A stretch of 64,000 nucleotides of DNA from the NCBI RefSeq assembly GCF_023856365.1, contig NC_064555.1, forward strand, positions 19,292,254 to 19,356,253, written 5' to 3'. The notes under the pieces were generated by a model, which worked only from the letters and a program-made list of their open reading frames with translations, was not told the origin of the DNA and ran no database searches. Each line of letters begins with the position of its first letter. Position 1 is the first letter of the stretch. The DNA comes from Brienomyrus brachyistius (lineage: Eukaryota; Chordata; Actinopteri; Osteoglossiformes; Mormyridae). Both the position numbers and the translations under genes were made by a program. This document shows positions 21,736 through 35,641 of this stretch, piece by piece.

Positions 21736-24446
21736 TATTAATCTAACTGTTAGGGTGTTATAACGCTATCTGTAATAATTATCTGACTAGAATTTGCACT
21801 CACCAAATCACAAGAATTCTTTGTTACCTTTGAAAAATGCAGTTATATGTGAGTATTCATTAGAAATTCAGAAACTCAAGTTTGCTTTGTAACTGTGCTT
21901 GTATTGTACGTTTTAACTTGCTTGCATATTGCTCAGGGCAAAAGTATCTGGGTAAATAGTTAATTGGAAATTTATAAAGTCTTAAATGATAATTGGTTCA
22001 AGTTCAGAAATTTAAAGTAATTTTGAGTCTGCAGTATCTTTCTAAATTGTACAGCATTAGTTTATTTTAAATGACCATGCGTACATGACCGACACTGGTC
22101 AAAGATAACAAACGATGTTGGTGAAGCACAAGTGAGATTTGCCAGTGTTTCCCCAAACCCTTATTTATTCCAGATTTAATTAACAAACTTAAGGTAGATC
22201 TTTGTTGGCTTCACTACAGCCTCCACGTGAGAAAAGCAGAGGCTGCCACTAATAGGAGCTTCGATCCCACTAGAGCCGTCACGATCACTCGATTACTAAA
22301 AACCATGGACTGAAATTTTCCTTCTCGATTACTTGGCAATATGGTGGAAGGAAGAGCCGAATAGTGTATGAGGGTCCAAAAAAGGTAATGGGAGACAGTT
22401 TCTTCCTCTTTGCAGCTGCTAAGTGTTACAACCCAGACTCTAGGGAAGCCACAGAAAAGAGGAATACATACATTAACAAGAAATTTCAGTTTCTATTTCT
22501 TATTTATTTGCCCCAATTTAACAATCAATATATGCAAGGTCAGCAGGGATAATTAAATACAACCAGAAATGAGGATTAACTGTGTAAAGTAATGTCTGGT
22601 ATACAGCAATGAAGACGTATACAAACACTTAAATCAAACTGACCAAACACAAAGGGAGAACCAAGTTCTATCAAATGCTGATTTAAGACTTGGAGTCTCA
22701 GGTAAGCTCAGGTGGACACATTCAGTGCCTCACCTTCAATCACTTTAAAGACACAAGTAAAACAAGATGAACCACATAACATAAGATGTTGGCACTTGTG
22801 GTTAGTTGGTAGTGGGAGTAAGATTTTGTTAATATTATACAGATGATAGTAGCAGCACCTTTATATTAGTTTGTGTCCGGATCGGACTTTGTCCTTTTCT
22901 GACCAGAAGGTGCAGTTGGCCATCTTGTCTGTTCCTGTGCTTTTCTGTGTTTAGTACCTTCACAATCCCTAATGTTTTCCGCTGCTCCCTGGCAGCTGCA
23001 TGGCTGAATGGGATGAGCATGCAGCTGAGTAACTGTGCATCTTTAGCCATTGTGGGTTCATGGCTAGTCAGGCACCACCCTCAACTTCCCCTAGACATGT
23101 TATTCTGTTGCAGCCTATTAATTATGTTCTTGTGTTTATGTATTTCTGTATTAGTCCTTGCGTACATATATTTGTTTCTGGTTATCCTTGTTTGTACCTA
23201 GTGTTGCAGTAGTATCCTGTAACCCCAGTTCCTAATATCTCCTGCTGTTTGAGTCCCTAGTGATTGTTAATTGTCTTCCAAATCCTAGTCCGTTGTATTT
23301 GGTGCACATTGTAAGTTTTATGAATGAATGTTACATAGTTAACCTTGTTGTTTGCATATGTTTCTCCAGTGGTTCTTTGTGTTTAGTTTGGTCCTGGTTA
23401 AGTTCTGGTTTTAACTGCCAGCCTGTGTTCACACCCGATGTGATCTGTGCCTGAAAGTCTTTAACTTATTCTTTTCATCTCTTGCTGTCTTTGTGTTTTT
23501 TATGTTAAATGCACTGAAGGTTAATGTGCATGTTGTATGACACTTATTGACTCATATGTTATATGTGGTGTTCTGTCTTATTGCAAAATACATATATAAC
23601 ATATGACAGTTGTCTCCAGATGGGACTTCACTTATCCCACCTTCAATGGGAGCCAGGTATCTGGAATTAGGGGTGAAGCAGTCAATGAGAGCTGCTCCAA
23701 AACAGAAGTTTTGACAGGTGGTTGTTGTCCAAGGTGCTGACTGAAGCTGGCAGCCACCTGTCTTTGGGCAGGAGCGGTTATGGTTTCCAGGTTCCAGATG
23801 CAGCATTGTGACATTAATATGTACATGCTTACCATACATTATATATTTTATGAACAAAACTCACAGCATGGCATTGCCCATTTGTTGTTTTAAATTTGGT
23901 TTGTATGCACAAACTGGTGTTCAGATTGAATTGAAAGATGCTTTTATACCAAATTTTGGAACCAGAAAGGCACTTTCACAACAAAGTTCTGGAACTTGGT
24001 CCCTGTTTAGAAATATATGCATAGATATGGAAAAAATATATAATAAAATACAAAAAACATAGTTAAAAAAAAAGTATTTTATTGTCGTCAAGATGACAAG
24101 TCTGGCAGCCACAGTCTGACAAAAGCACCCATATTCGGATCAATACGGTATCAGGGTGTTGCGGAGCTTGTGGACATGTCTTCTGTCTCCTGGTTGGAAT
24201 CTGACAGAGGAACCAAGCGTGCACATTCGATTTTTAAATATTGCTCATCATTGTTCAGCAGCATGGCACTCTCACTCCTGAAAGGCACAGGATGCTCTTT
24301 AGGGATAGTAACATCCATCCATCCATCTTTCAATCCGCTTATCCTACTGGGTTGCGGGGGGTCCGGAGCCTTTCCCAGAATCCATGGGCACGAAGCAGGG
24401 AACAACTCAGGATGGGGGGCCAGCCCATCGCAGGGCACACCCAAAG

Positions 24447-25028
24447 TCAACAGCACTTAAAACAATTTAATAATCCAGACAATGCTCTGGACAACATCTG
24501 GCGTAGTCTTCTTAAAATTGTCATGCAGCTTGGGCACATGTCTTCTGTCTCCTGGTCGGAATCCGACAGAAGAACCAAGCGTGCACGATTGAATTTTAAA
24601 TACTCCTCATCGTTGTCCAGCAGCATGGCACTCTCACTCCTGAAAGCCACAGGACGCTCGTTAGGGATAGTAACATGCTTGAGCAAACTAAAAATGAAAC
24701 CTAATCAACAGCCATATTGTAAAAGAGCTCAGCTTCTGGCACCCAATCCTCAACTGCATTACATGTTATAAGTACAGAACAGAGCAAAGAACTTACTCAT
24801 CCAGTGGGATGTCAGTGAACCCGTCTAATGTGAAGGGTCCTAATGGGAAAAATTATATCAAATAATCTGACCTTTGTCATCAGCCATCATAAAAGCATTT
24901 TAAACAGACACCTGCATATTCTAAAATATGAACATTATTTAAAACAATCACAATCCATAAAGTGAAGAAAACTTGCCTTCATCAACATCCATATTTATAA
25001 TGCAGCAGCTCGATAGTGGCATGTCCAT
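24447..25028 (-). CDS. Gene B copy 3 (95 aa)
   Basis: Exons 24977-25028, 24797-24839 and 24447-24639. The protein matches copies 1 and 2 by eye, with the GC donor in intron 1. TATA box at 25079-25086. Confidence 0.7.
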
Positions 25029-26436
25029 TTCTGACGATTCAAATTTGCAAAGTGAGTCCCTGCAAATTGCAGCAAACCCTTTTATAGTAAGCCACCAGGT
25101 ACGTAAAACACGTCACAATTTATTTTAATGATCACAATGACGTGAAAATAGGTCCCGCATACGCTGCAAAGGATAGGTTGATGTTTGAAACAAAATATAC
25201 AGATATATGGACTTCATTATGACGATCGCGATAAAACAGGCTTTTTGTACAAATTATGGAAATAGTGTGGCCCGGTAGCCCTGATATGTACCAAGATACT
25301 TCATAGATACTTGTTTTAAATTCGTACCGCATTATCTTTCATGATGTTAACGCATGCCGTATTTTGTAGCCTAAATTAGAGAATTATGTGAACATAGATT
25401 TTAATAGTCCTTCAGTGGTTGTCAGACTTTTGTATTTGGAGCCATTTCTTAAATGGATTTTAGATCGATCATGCGATCAGGATTAAATAGTGTTTGTATC
25501 CGCCAGTTGAGTACATGGGATTACATGCATACTAACGAAATTCCAGCCAACCATATAGTATTCTGATATGGAAGCACAACCCACGCAAAGCAAGGCTGCT
25601 TGAGTTAGTGGAGCAGGCAAACTACTGTTTGGTAATATCGTGAAAGAAACAAGCTCCTTCAGCGGAAGCTTCAGTTGTCGGTGAAGCCGCAATAGCTTAA
25701 TTTTGAAGACATTGTGGATAAACACGGTAAAAGACTTCGATAGTTTTTTTCCTTTTGCAGTTTAAAGTCCGACATGCAACGGTTTATTTTTTGTATGAAT
25801 TATTAATAAAATATTTGTGCTTGCAGTCCATTCATAAAGTGACTTTTTAAAAAATTCTTATGTGTGTAACGGCAACGTTAAGGCAATTTATTTAAGGTAA
25901 TTTAAAGTGGCTTAAATTCCAGCCAACCATATGGTATTCTTATAAGGAAGCATAACCTACGCAAAGCAAAGTGACTTTTCAAAAATTGTTAATGTGTGTA
26001 ACAGCAACGTTAAGGTAATTTATCTTAAGGAAAAACTGTGGCTGGAAGTAAGAAAAAAGAGAAAAGAACAATGTGAATTATCAGGGATTTTTGTGCATAT
26101 AATAAAATTACGTAAATATAAAAAATAACCGAAGACAATGCCCTCGGTCGGTATAATTTACCGGCACGGTAAATGATGAATGGGTTAATGTTAGTTACAC
26201 TGCTCGGGATTTTATAGACCTTATTTTGACTTGGTTGCTACTTTCACAGACCATGGTACATACATCATACGTCACACATGGACCATGCCTTCATCCAGGT
26301 CAGTGTTATCTTTTAGATATATTGTATAATTAAAAAAAACATCACTCTGTAATGTGTTATTATTATTTATTTCACATAGATAGATAAACAAACAAATAAA
26401 TAAATAAATAAAATTATCACATGGCGCATCTGTGCT

Positions 26437-27126
26437 CTAATTAGGGTGGAGGTAGCCACTCAGATCCCAGCTCCCGAAGGTTGGGTCCTGATGGAGGTCC
26501 AGAACCAATCCTTCAATCACGTCATTGTTCAAGTCCTTCATCATAGCCTGAAGTGATGTCCATTCAGACTGGGGGATGTCATTCAGGAAGTCCAAGCAAC
26601 CTAAGTTCCAGTCCTTTTGGGAGGGAGCAGCATTACACTGCTGCTGCTCGCTAATCGGCACCACATCTTCAACGTTCTGTCTGGTGTCTCTCCCTTTTTG
26701 CTGGGCCTCGCTCTGGACTCCTGCTTCATCACTGAACTTTCGTTTGGTTCCCCGTGCATTAGGTCTTTTAGGTTCCATGTTGTTTGTGGTGTCCTGGGAC
26801 CAGTACTCAGCAGTCCCGTTCATGACCTCCATCAGCCTCCTGTGTTTAGAGAAGAAGCTGTTGGGATTCCTTCTGTGGCACCTCTTCCGTTTCTTGGGAG
26901 GGTTCTCTGCCACCGGGGTGCTGCTAGGTGGCAGTGATTGAAGGGCAGCTCCGTTGTCTTGTAGAGGCAAACACAATTTTATCTTTAAATTTCAATCCAA
27001 AGTGTTGAAAAATATCATATAACAAAGTCTATATAAGAAAATGCATGTGAAAATTAATATATACTTACCATTGCCTTGGTACAATAATGGGCAATGAAAG
27101 AATTGAAATGTATTCTGAGAATCCAT
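26437..27126 (-). CDS. Gene A copy 5 (type I, 192 aa)
   Basis: Exons 27069-27126 and 26437-26957. Like copy 1 (His58, Met65) but Lys153 is Thr, the type II residue, suggesting a short conversion tract or a recurrent change. Confidence 0.8.
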
Positions 27127-27275
27127 AATACTGGCCAAAGACATCTGTACCCTTCAAAGTCAAAACTGGTATGATGAGATTTAACTGCAAGCTGCCTTTT
27201 TATAGTGGTTCCTTATCTATATCACCATGGCATCATGGAACGCGTTCTAGAACTAGTTGTGCGGCACGTTAACTA

Positions 27276-27899
27276 CCGTGTTGACCCTAATATAAGATTT
27301 TTTTCCCTCAAAATATATCTGAAAAGTGGTGTCTTATATTCGGGATCTAGAAAAAAAACTAAATACGGTATTTTTATCGAGTGTTTTGACATACCGTAAC
27401 ATAGAGATTTGCCATAATATTTCTTACGTGAGCGTGAGAATCTGAAGGCATGAGTGTCACGCCAGATACGTGCGAATTGGCAACCCTGGCAATACGTGTG
27501 TTTAGCGTGTATCACTGAGTATCATGCAAATTTGTGGTTTCCTTAGAGTGGTTGTCAAAGACATAAAACATTCATTTTAAAAGAGACGTCATATTATTTA
27601 TTAATTTGGCTCAACATTTCTCTGCAAAACATTTTTACTGTCTACAAGTGGGTCTGTTCATCGAAAACATTCTCCGCCCTCAGGACTTGTGGAGATTTTA
27701 ATGTTCATTATCTATTTTGGAATTTTGGCTGTTTAATACGCTTATTTGAACCTGATTGCTTGTGGTTGCTGGTGAACGTATATGTTCTTGTGAAACAAAA
27801 TTACTTTTCTTTATTAAGGTAAGGTTTAGTATTGTGTGCGTGTTTTTGTGGGGGGGATTGGTTTATAACCTCGGTCGTTTTATATTCGGGTCAATACGG
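27276..27899. mobile_element. TA-flanked inverted-repeat element, copy 5
   Basis: 624 bp, same ends as copy 1. Confidence 0.75.
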
Positions 27900-28621
27900 T
27901 ATTAATCTAACTGTTAGGGTGTCATAACGCTATCTGTAATAATTATCTGACTAGAATTTGCACTCACCAAATCACAAGAATACTTTGTTACCTTTGAAAA
28001 AATACAGTTATATCTGAGCATTCATTACAATTTCAGCCTAGCTGAACTCAAGTTTGTTTGGCAGTTGCATGCTTGTATTGTACTTTTTTACTTGCTTTTA
28101 TGTTACTCAGGGCAAAAGTATCTGGGTAAATAATTAATTGGAAATTCATAAAGTCTTAAATCATCACTGTTTCGAGTTCAGAAATTTAAAATAATCTTGA
28201 GTCTGCAGTCTCTTTCTAAATTGTGCAGGATTAGTTTATTTTAAATGACCATACGTACATGACCGACACTGGTCAAAGATAACAAACGATGTTGGTGAAG
28301 CACAAGTGAGATTTGCCAGTGTTTCCCCAAACCCTTATTTATTCCAGATTTAATTAACAAACTCAAAGTAGATCTTTGTTGGCTTCACTCCAGCCTTTAC
28401 GTGAGAAAAGCAGAGGCTGCCACTAATAGGAGCTTCGATCCCACTAGAGCCGTCACGATCACTCGATTACTAAAAACCATGGACTGAAATTTTCCTTCGC
28501 GATTACTTGGCAATATGGTGAAAGGAAGAGCCGAATAGTGTATGAGGGTCCAAAAAAGGTCATGGGAGACAGTTTCTTCCTCTATGCAGCTGCTAAGCGT
28601 TACAACCCAGAGTCTAGGGAG

Positions 28622-28897
28622 GCTTTGCACACTTGCTAAACACCTCTGGGAACTCCTTCAAGACTGTTGGAAAACCATTTCAGGTGACTACCTCTTGAAG
28701 CTCATCGAGAGAATTCCAAGAGTGTGCAAAGCAGTAATCAGAGCAAAGGGTGGCTATTTTGAAGAAACTAGAATATAAAACATGTTTTCAGTTATGTCAT
28801 CTTTTTTTGTTAAGTACATAACTCCATCTACCAATCTACCAATGTAAATGGTCATGAAAATGAGAATGAGAAGGTGTGTCCAATCTTTTGGCCTGTA

Positions 28898-28899
<2 letters not shown>
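28622..28899 (+). mobile_element. Truncated Tc1-like 3' end, copy 3
   Basis: Same 5' junction; a short internal deletion before the GGTGTGTCC motif, shared with the copies at 35370, 45205 and 51086. Confidence 0.85.

Positions 28900-28966
<67 letters not shown>
28900..28966. repeat. (TA)n microsatellite, about 67 bp
   Basis: TA tract at the Tc1-like terminus; intermediate length. Confidence 0.95.
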
Positions 28967-28969
<3 letters not shown>

Positions 28970-29893
28970 GCCTTTGCCCCCAACTCATTGTAAGTTTTAT
29001 GAGTGAATGTTACATAGGTAACCGTGTTGTTTGCATGTTTACCCAGTGGTTCTTTGTGTTTAGTTTGACCCTGGTTAAGTTCTGGTTTTAACTGCCAGCC
29101 TGTGTTCAAACCTGATGTGATCTGTGCCTGAAAATCCTTAATTTATTCCTTTGATCTCCTGCTGTCTTCTTTGTGTTTTTTATACTTAATGCACTGAAGT
29201 TTAATGTGCATGTTGTATGACACTTATTGACTCATATGTTATATGTGGTGTTCTGTCTTATTGCAAACTACATATATGACATCTGACAGTTGTCTCCAGA
29301 AGGGACGTCACTTATCCCACCTTCAGTGGGAACCAGGTATCTGGAATTAGGGGTGAAGCCATCATTGGGAGCTGCTCCAAAACAGAAGTTTTGACAGGTG
29401 GTTGTTGTCCGTGGTGCTGACTGAAGCTGGCAGCCACCTGCGTTTGGGCAGGAGCGGTTATGGTTTCCAGGTTCCAGATGCAGCATTGTGACATTAATAT
29501 GTACATGCTTACCATACATTGTATATTCAATGAACAAAACTCACAGCATGACATTTCCCATTTGTTGTTTTAAATTTGGTTTGTATGCGCAGATGCATAA
29601 ATCAAGACAAAAGTATGCAGTTTTATTTAGATTTTATATCAGTAGTGAAATTTCAAGGAGAAATCCTAACTAGTGTTCAGACTGAATTGAAAGACGCTTT
29701 TATACCAAATTTTGGAACCAGAAAGGCACTTTCATACTGAACTTCTGGAACTTGGTCCCTGTTTAGAAATATATGCATAGATATGGAGATACAAAAAAAT
29801 ATAATAAAATACAAACACATAATTTAAAAAAAAAGTATTTTATTGCCGCCAAGATGACAAGTCTGGCAGCCAGTCTGACAAAAGCATCCAAAG

Positions 29894-30086
29894 TCACCAG
29901 CACTTAAAGCAATTAAAAAATCCAGACAATGCTCTGGACAACATCTGACACAGTCTTCTTGAGATGGCCATGGAGCTTGTGGACATGCCTTCTGTCTCCT
30001 GGTCACAATCCGACAAAAGAACCAAGCGTCTATGTTCGAGTCTTAAATACTGCTCATCATCGTCCAGCAGCATGGCACTCTCACTC
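29894..30086 (-). pseudogene. Second gene B terminal exon in unit 6, full length
   Basis: A complete 193-nt terminal exon (ending FFNCFKCW) with an intact acceptor, downstream of the first terminal exon at 30256-30448. AATAAA follows near 29838 on the minus strand. Here both alternative terminal exons are open, so alternative splicing could give two protein C-termini (CFKCC or CFKCW). A SINE fragment (about 30120-30247) separates them. Confidence 0.6.
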
Positions 30087-30255
30087 CTGAAAGCCACAGG
30101 ACGCTCTTTAGGGATAGTAACATCCATCCATCCATCTTCCAATCCGCTTATCCCACTGGGTCGCGGGGGGTCCGGAGCCTATCCCGGAATCCATGGGCAC
30201 GAGGCAGGGAACAACTCAGGATGGGGGGCCAGCCCATCGCAGGGCACACCCAAAG

Positions 30256-30842
30256 TCAACAGCACTTAAAGCAATTTAAAAATCCAGACAATGCTCTGGA
30301 CAACATCTGGCGTAATCTTCTTAAAATTGTCATGCAGCTTGGGCACATTTCTTCTGTCTCCTGGTCGGAATCCGACAGAAGAACCAAGCGTGCATGTTCG
30401 AATTTGAAACACTCCTCATCGTTGTCCAGCAGCATGGCACTCTCACTCCTGAAAGCCACAGGATGCTCGTTAGGGATAGTAACATGCTTGAGCAAACTAA
30501 AAATTAAACATAATTAAACAGCCATATTATAAAAGAGCTCAGCTTCTGGCACCCAATCCTCAACTGCATTACATGTTATAAGTACAGAACAGAGCGAAGA
30601 ACTTACTCATCCAGTGGGATGTCAGTGAACCCATCTACTGTGAAGGGTCCTAATGGGAAAAATTATATCAAATAATCTGACCTTTGTCATCAGCCATCAT
30701 AAAAGCATTTTAAACAGACACCTACATATTATAAAATATGAACATTATTTAAAAATATCATAATCCATAAAGTGAAATAAGAAAACTTACCTTCATCAAC
30801 ATCCATGTTAATGATGCAGGAGCTCAATAGTTGCATGTTCAT
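30256..30842 (-). CDS. Gene B copy 4 (95 aa, diverged, GT donor)
   Basis: Exons 30791-30842, 30607-30649 and 30256-30448; phases match and the length is again 95. This copy starts MNMQLLSSC, has TVDGF in exon 2, EECFKFEH before the conserved LVLLSDSDQETE, and ends FLNCFKCC. Intron 1 has a standard GTAAGT donor, unlike the GC donor of the other three copies. The conserved length, frame, SIM-like motif and cysteine tail despite divergence support a real gene. TATA box at 30893-30900. Confidence 0.72.
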
Positions 30843-30892
30843 CTCTAACGATTGAAGTTCGCAAAGTGAGTGCCAGCACGTTGCAGCAAGTC

Positions 30893-30960
30893 CTTTTATA
30901 GTAAGCCACACGTCAGAGTGTATTCAAATGATCACAATGACGTAAACATTGGCCCCGCGT
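30893..30960 (-). promoter_or_regulatory. Gene B copy 4 promoter
   Basis: TATAAAAG is followed upstream by TCTGACGTG (near 30911) and TTACGTCATT (near 30940-30946). Spacing between the TGACGT cores differs slightly from copy 1, but both cores are retained in otherwise diverged sequence. Confidence 0.55.
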
Positions 30961-30969
30961 ACGCTGCAA

Positions 30970-33200
30970 AGCATAGGTTGATGTTTAAATCAAAATATAC
31001 AAATGCGGCCTTCATTATGACTATCGCGATAAAACAGGCTTTTAGTACAAATTCCGGAAATATATGCGTGTTTTAAATTCATACCGTATTATTATTTCTT
31101 TCATCATGTTAACGCATACCGTATTTTGTAGCCTAAATTGGAGAATTATATGAGCATCGATTTTAATAGTCCTTCATTGGTTGCCAGACTTGTGTTTTTG
31201 GAGCCATAGTCAAATGGATTTAAGATTTTAGATCGATCATGCGATCAGGATTAAATAGTGTTTGTATCCGCCAGTTGAGTACATGGGATTACATGTATAC
31301 TAACGAAATTCCAGCCAACCATATAGTATTCTGATATGGAAGCACAACCCACGCAAAGCAAGGCTGCTTGAGTTAGTGGAGCAGGCAAACTACTGTTTGG
31401 TAATATCGTGAAAGAAATAAGCTCCTTCAGCGGAAGCTTCAGTTGTCGATGAAGAAGGAGACCGTTTAGCAGCCACAATAGCTTTATTTTGGAGACATTG
31501 TGGATAAACACGGTAAAAGACTTCGATATTCTTTTTTTTTCTTTTTTCAGTTTAAAGTCCGACACGCAACGGTTTGTTTTTTGTATGAATTATCAATAAA
31601 ACATTTGTGCTTGCAGTCCATTCATAAAGTGACTTTTTAAAAAAATCTTAATGTGTGTAACGGGAACGTTAAAGTAATTTATATTAAGGAAAACTGGCTG
31701 GAAGTAAAAAAAAAAAGAACAAGCTGAATTAACAGGGAATTTTGTGCATATAATAAAAAATACGTAAATGTAAATAATAACCGAAGGGGATGCCTTCCCC
31801 CGGTCGGTAAAATTTACCGGCATGATAAATGATGGATGGGTGAATGTTAGTTAAACTGCTCGGATATTATAGGGGCCGGTGAGCGTTGCAGTCATAATCT
31901 ATAACTATTCTCTCTGGGATCGTTTGTATAGTTCTCCACTTGAGAAATGCCTTTTGGGCACGATATGCCCAGCTAGGAGATACGGTATTCTTTTCTGAGT
32001 CTGCAAAACAGGTGGAGACCACACCGTCCGCGATGCTGCTGCTGTCTTTCTACACTGAGTTTGCCTTTGATAATGGTCATCAGTAATAGATAATTTGACT
32101 CCATTTCATAATAAATAAAATTCATATTTAGTTTAGACATGGCATGCGCGTGCATTTTGCGTGTTCTCCCCATGTCATTGTGGGGTTTTCTCTGTGTGCG
32201 TGTGCCCTGCAATGGGTTGGCGCCCCATCCGTGGTTGTTCCTGCCTTGTGCTCAGAGTCTCCGGGGTAGGCTCTCCAGAGGCAATCCAGAACAGGTCAAG
32301 TAGTGCCCATTGCAGCAGGTCTCTTTATACTCCACCCCTGCAGCCGCCGGCAGATCGCGCTGCACGTCACGTCAGCTGCAGACCGAAGGCCCAAGAAGGC
32401 CCAAGTCGAACGCGCTCAATAACATCATGATATACTCACGATATCAAACTGTTTAAACAAATAGTACCACGACACATAGGAATTTAAACAAAGACCCGAA
32501 AACTATACACATCTTAAGTCGCTCTTGTACTTATGAATACAATTAGTTTGAATACTTGAATCTGCAGGTCCCTGTGTTATGCGGCTGCATGTACTTTCAC
32601 GCTCGTTAATGTTCTGTGGCGGCAAAACCAGGAAAAACAGTAACCGGCTCCGCTTAGGAGAGGAGAGCCGTAGTGCAAACTTACAGAGTAAAAGATGAAA
32701 ATAAAACAAACCAATACACAACCATGTATATCAGATATAAATCTAAATATTAAAGTATAGACAAAGTACATTTTACCGTCTACGTATAGTGCTGATGGCT
32801 GGCTGAAGCGCTGACAGGGGCTAGCTAACTGGGCTAACTCGCTAATCACGACCGTTAACACTCAAACACGACTAGGACACTGCTACTGCTAAACGGTCGT
32901 GTTTGGTTAACACAAACCCCTCTTGGGATTAAGTTTAATCTTATTTTACCTACCTTGTAATAAAATAGCATTTAGGTTTAATAGTGTTTACTGCTTGAGA
33001 ATGTCTCTGAAGGTGTAATTGAGACACACCTGTGCAACTGGGGACTCACTGGACCTTATTTTCACTTGGTTGCTACTTTCACAGACCATGGTACGTACAT
33101 CACACGGCACACGTGGACCATGCCTTCATCCAGGTCAGTGTTATCTTTTAGATATATTGTATAATTAAAAAAACATCACTCTGTAATGTGTTATTATTAT
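30970..33200. other. Intergenic and repeat-rich stretch of unit 6
   Basis: Order: the intergenic sequence equivalent to 2610-3650 (with the palindromic CGGTAAAATTTACCG near 31810), a short segment unique to units 6, 7, 9 and 10 (near 31860-31950), the SINE-derived and promoter-like block (TATAAAG near 32321), the dispersed repeat (about 32548-32870), and the gene A 3' flank. No additional gene is supported. Confidence 0.45.
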
Positions 33201-33266
33201 TTATTTCACATAGATAGATAAACAAACAAATAAATAAATACAATTATTGCATGGAGCATCTGTGGT

Positions 33267-33956
33267 TTAATTAGGGTGGAGGTAGCCACTCAGATCCCAG
33301 CTCCCGAAGGTTGGGTCCTGATGGAGGTCCAGAACCAATCCTTCAATCACGTCATTGTTCAAGTCCTTCATCATAGCCTGAAGTGACTTCCATTCAGACT
33401 GGGGGATGTCATTCAGGAAGTCCAAGCAACCTAAGTTCCAGTCCTTTTGGGAGGGAGCAGCATTACACTGCTGCTGCTCGCTAATCGGCACCACATCTTC
33501 AACGTTCTGTCTGGTGTCTCTCCCTTTTTGCTGGGCCTCGCTCTGGACTCCTGCTTCATCACTGAACTTTCGTTTGGTTCCCCGTGCATTAGGTCTTTTA
33601 GGTTCCATGTTGTTTGTGGTGTCCTGGGACCAGTACTCAGCAGTCCCGTTCGTGACCTCCATCAGCCTCCTGTATTTAGAGAAGAAGCTGTTGGGATTCC
33701 TTCTGTGGCACCTCTTCCGTTTCTTGGGAGGGTTCTCTGCCACCGGGGTGCTGCTAGGTGGCAGTGATTGAAGGGCAGCTCCGTTGTCTTGTAGAGGCAA
33801 ACACAATTTTATCTTTAAATTTCAATCCAAAGTGTTGAAAAATATCATATAACAAAGTCTATATAAGAAAATGCATGTGAAAATTAATATATACTTACCA
33901 TTGCCTTGGTACAATAATGGGCAATGAAAGAATTGAAATGTATTCTGAGAATCCAT
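33267..33956 (-). CDS. Gene A copy 6 (type I with type II residue 58)
   Basis: Exons 33899-33956 and 33267-33787; 192 aa. Type I throughout except Tyr58 (SKYRR), the type II residue, and Thr65. The stop is TAA rather than TAG. The 3' flank is partly type II-like. Confidence 0.8.
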
Positions 33957-34108
33957 AATACTGGCCAAAGACATCTGTACCCTTCAAAGTCAAAACTGGT
34001 ATGATGAGATTTAACTGCAAGCTGCCTTTTTATAGTGGTTCCTTATCTATGATATCACCATGGCATCATGGAACGCGTTCTAGAACTAGTTGTGCGGCAC
34101 GTTAACTA

Positions 34109-34647
34109 CCGTGTTGACCCTAATATAAGATTTTTTTCCCTCAAAATATATCTGAAAAGTGGTGTCTTATATTCGGGATCTAGAAAAAAAACTAAATACG
34201 GTATTTTTATCGAGTGTTTTGACATACCGTAACATAGAGATTTGCCATAATATTTCTTACGTGAGCGTGAGAATCTGAAGGCATGAGTGTCACGCCAGAT
34301 ACGTGCGAATTGGCAACCCTGGCAATACGTGTGTTTAGCGTGTATCACTGAGTATCATGCAAATTTGTGGTTTCCTTAGAGTGGTTGTCAAAGACATAAA
34401 ACATTCATTTTAAAAGAGACGTCATATTATTTATTAATTTGGCTCAACATGTTCATTATCTATTTTGGAATTTTGGCTGTTTAATACGCTTATTTGAACC
34501 TGATTGCTTGTGGTTGCTGGTGAACGTATATGTTCTTGTGAAACAAAATTAATTTTCTTTATTAAGGTAAGGTTTAGTATTGTGTGCGTGTTTTTGTGGG
34601 GGGGATTGGTTTATAACCTCGGTCGTTTTATATTCGGGTCAATACGG
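34109..34647. mobile_element. TA-flanked inverted-repeat element, copy 6 (internally deleted)
   Basis: 539 bp; an internal deletion of about 85 bp joins ggctcaacat to gttcattatc. The same deletion is in copy 8 (43944-44482). Confidence 0.75.
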
Positions 34648-35369
34648 TATTAATCTAACTGTTAGGGTGTCATAACGCTATCTGTAATAATTATCTGACT
34701 AGAATTTGCACTCACCAAATCACAAGAATACTTTGTTACCTTTGAAAAAATACAGTTATATCTGAGCATTCATTACAATTTCAGCCTAGCTGAACTCAAG
34801 TTTGTTTGGCAGTTGCATGCTTGTATTGTACTTTTTTACTTGCTTTTATGTTACTCAGGGCAAAAGTATCTGGGTAAATAATTAATTGGAAATTCATAAA
34901 GTCTTAAATCATCACTGTTTCGAGTTCAGAAATTTAAAATAATCTTGAGTCTGCAGTCTCTTTCTAAATTGTGCAGGATTAGTTTATTTTAAATGACCAT
35001 ACGTACATGACCGACACTGGTCAAAGATAACAAACGATGTTGGTGAAGCACAAGTGAGATTTGCCAGTGTTTCCCCAAACCCTTATTTATTCCAGATTTA
35101 ATTAACAAACTCAAAGTAGATCTTTGTTGGCTTCACTCCAGCCTTTACGTGAGAAAAGCAGAGGCTGCCACTAATAGGAGCTTCGATCCCACTAGAGCCG
35201 TCACGATCACTCGATTACTAAAAACCATGGACTGAAATTTTCCTTCGCGATTACTTGGCAATATGGTGAAAGGAAGAGCCGAATAGTGTATGAGGGTCCA
35301 AAAAAGGTCATGGGAGACAGTTTCTTCCTCTATGCAGCTGCTAAGCGTTACAACCCAGACTCTAGGGAG

Positions 35370-35639
35370 GCTTTGCACACTTGCTAAACACCTCTGGGAA
35401 CTCCTTCAAGACTGTTGGAAAACCATTTCAGGTGACTACCTCTTGAAGCTCATCGAGAGAATTCCAAGAGTGTGCAAAGCAGTAATCAGAGCAAAGGGTG
35501 GCTATTTTGAAGAAACTAGAATATAAAACATGTTTTCAGTTATGTCATCTTTTTTTGTTAAGTACATAACTCCATCTACCAATCTACCAATGGTCATGAA
35601 AATGAGAATGAGAAGGTGTGTCCAATCTTTTGGCCTGTA

Positions 35640-35641
<2 letters not shown>
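35370..35641 (+). mobile_element. Truncated Tc1-like 3' end, copy 4
   Basis: Same junction as the others, with the shorter spacer before GGTGTGTCC. Confidence 0.85.

Larger units (their letters stand above)
22547..28966. repeat. Array unit 5 (near-identical to units 1 and 3)
   Basis: Third copy of the long type. The exon-like block is at 23552-23857 and the truncated gene B terminal exon at 24151-24277. A shared short deletion in the Tc1-like 3' end (ataaagacaacacattga missing) links this unit to later units rather than to units 1 and 3. Confidence 0.95.
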
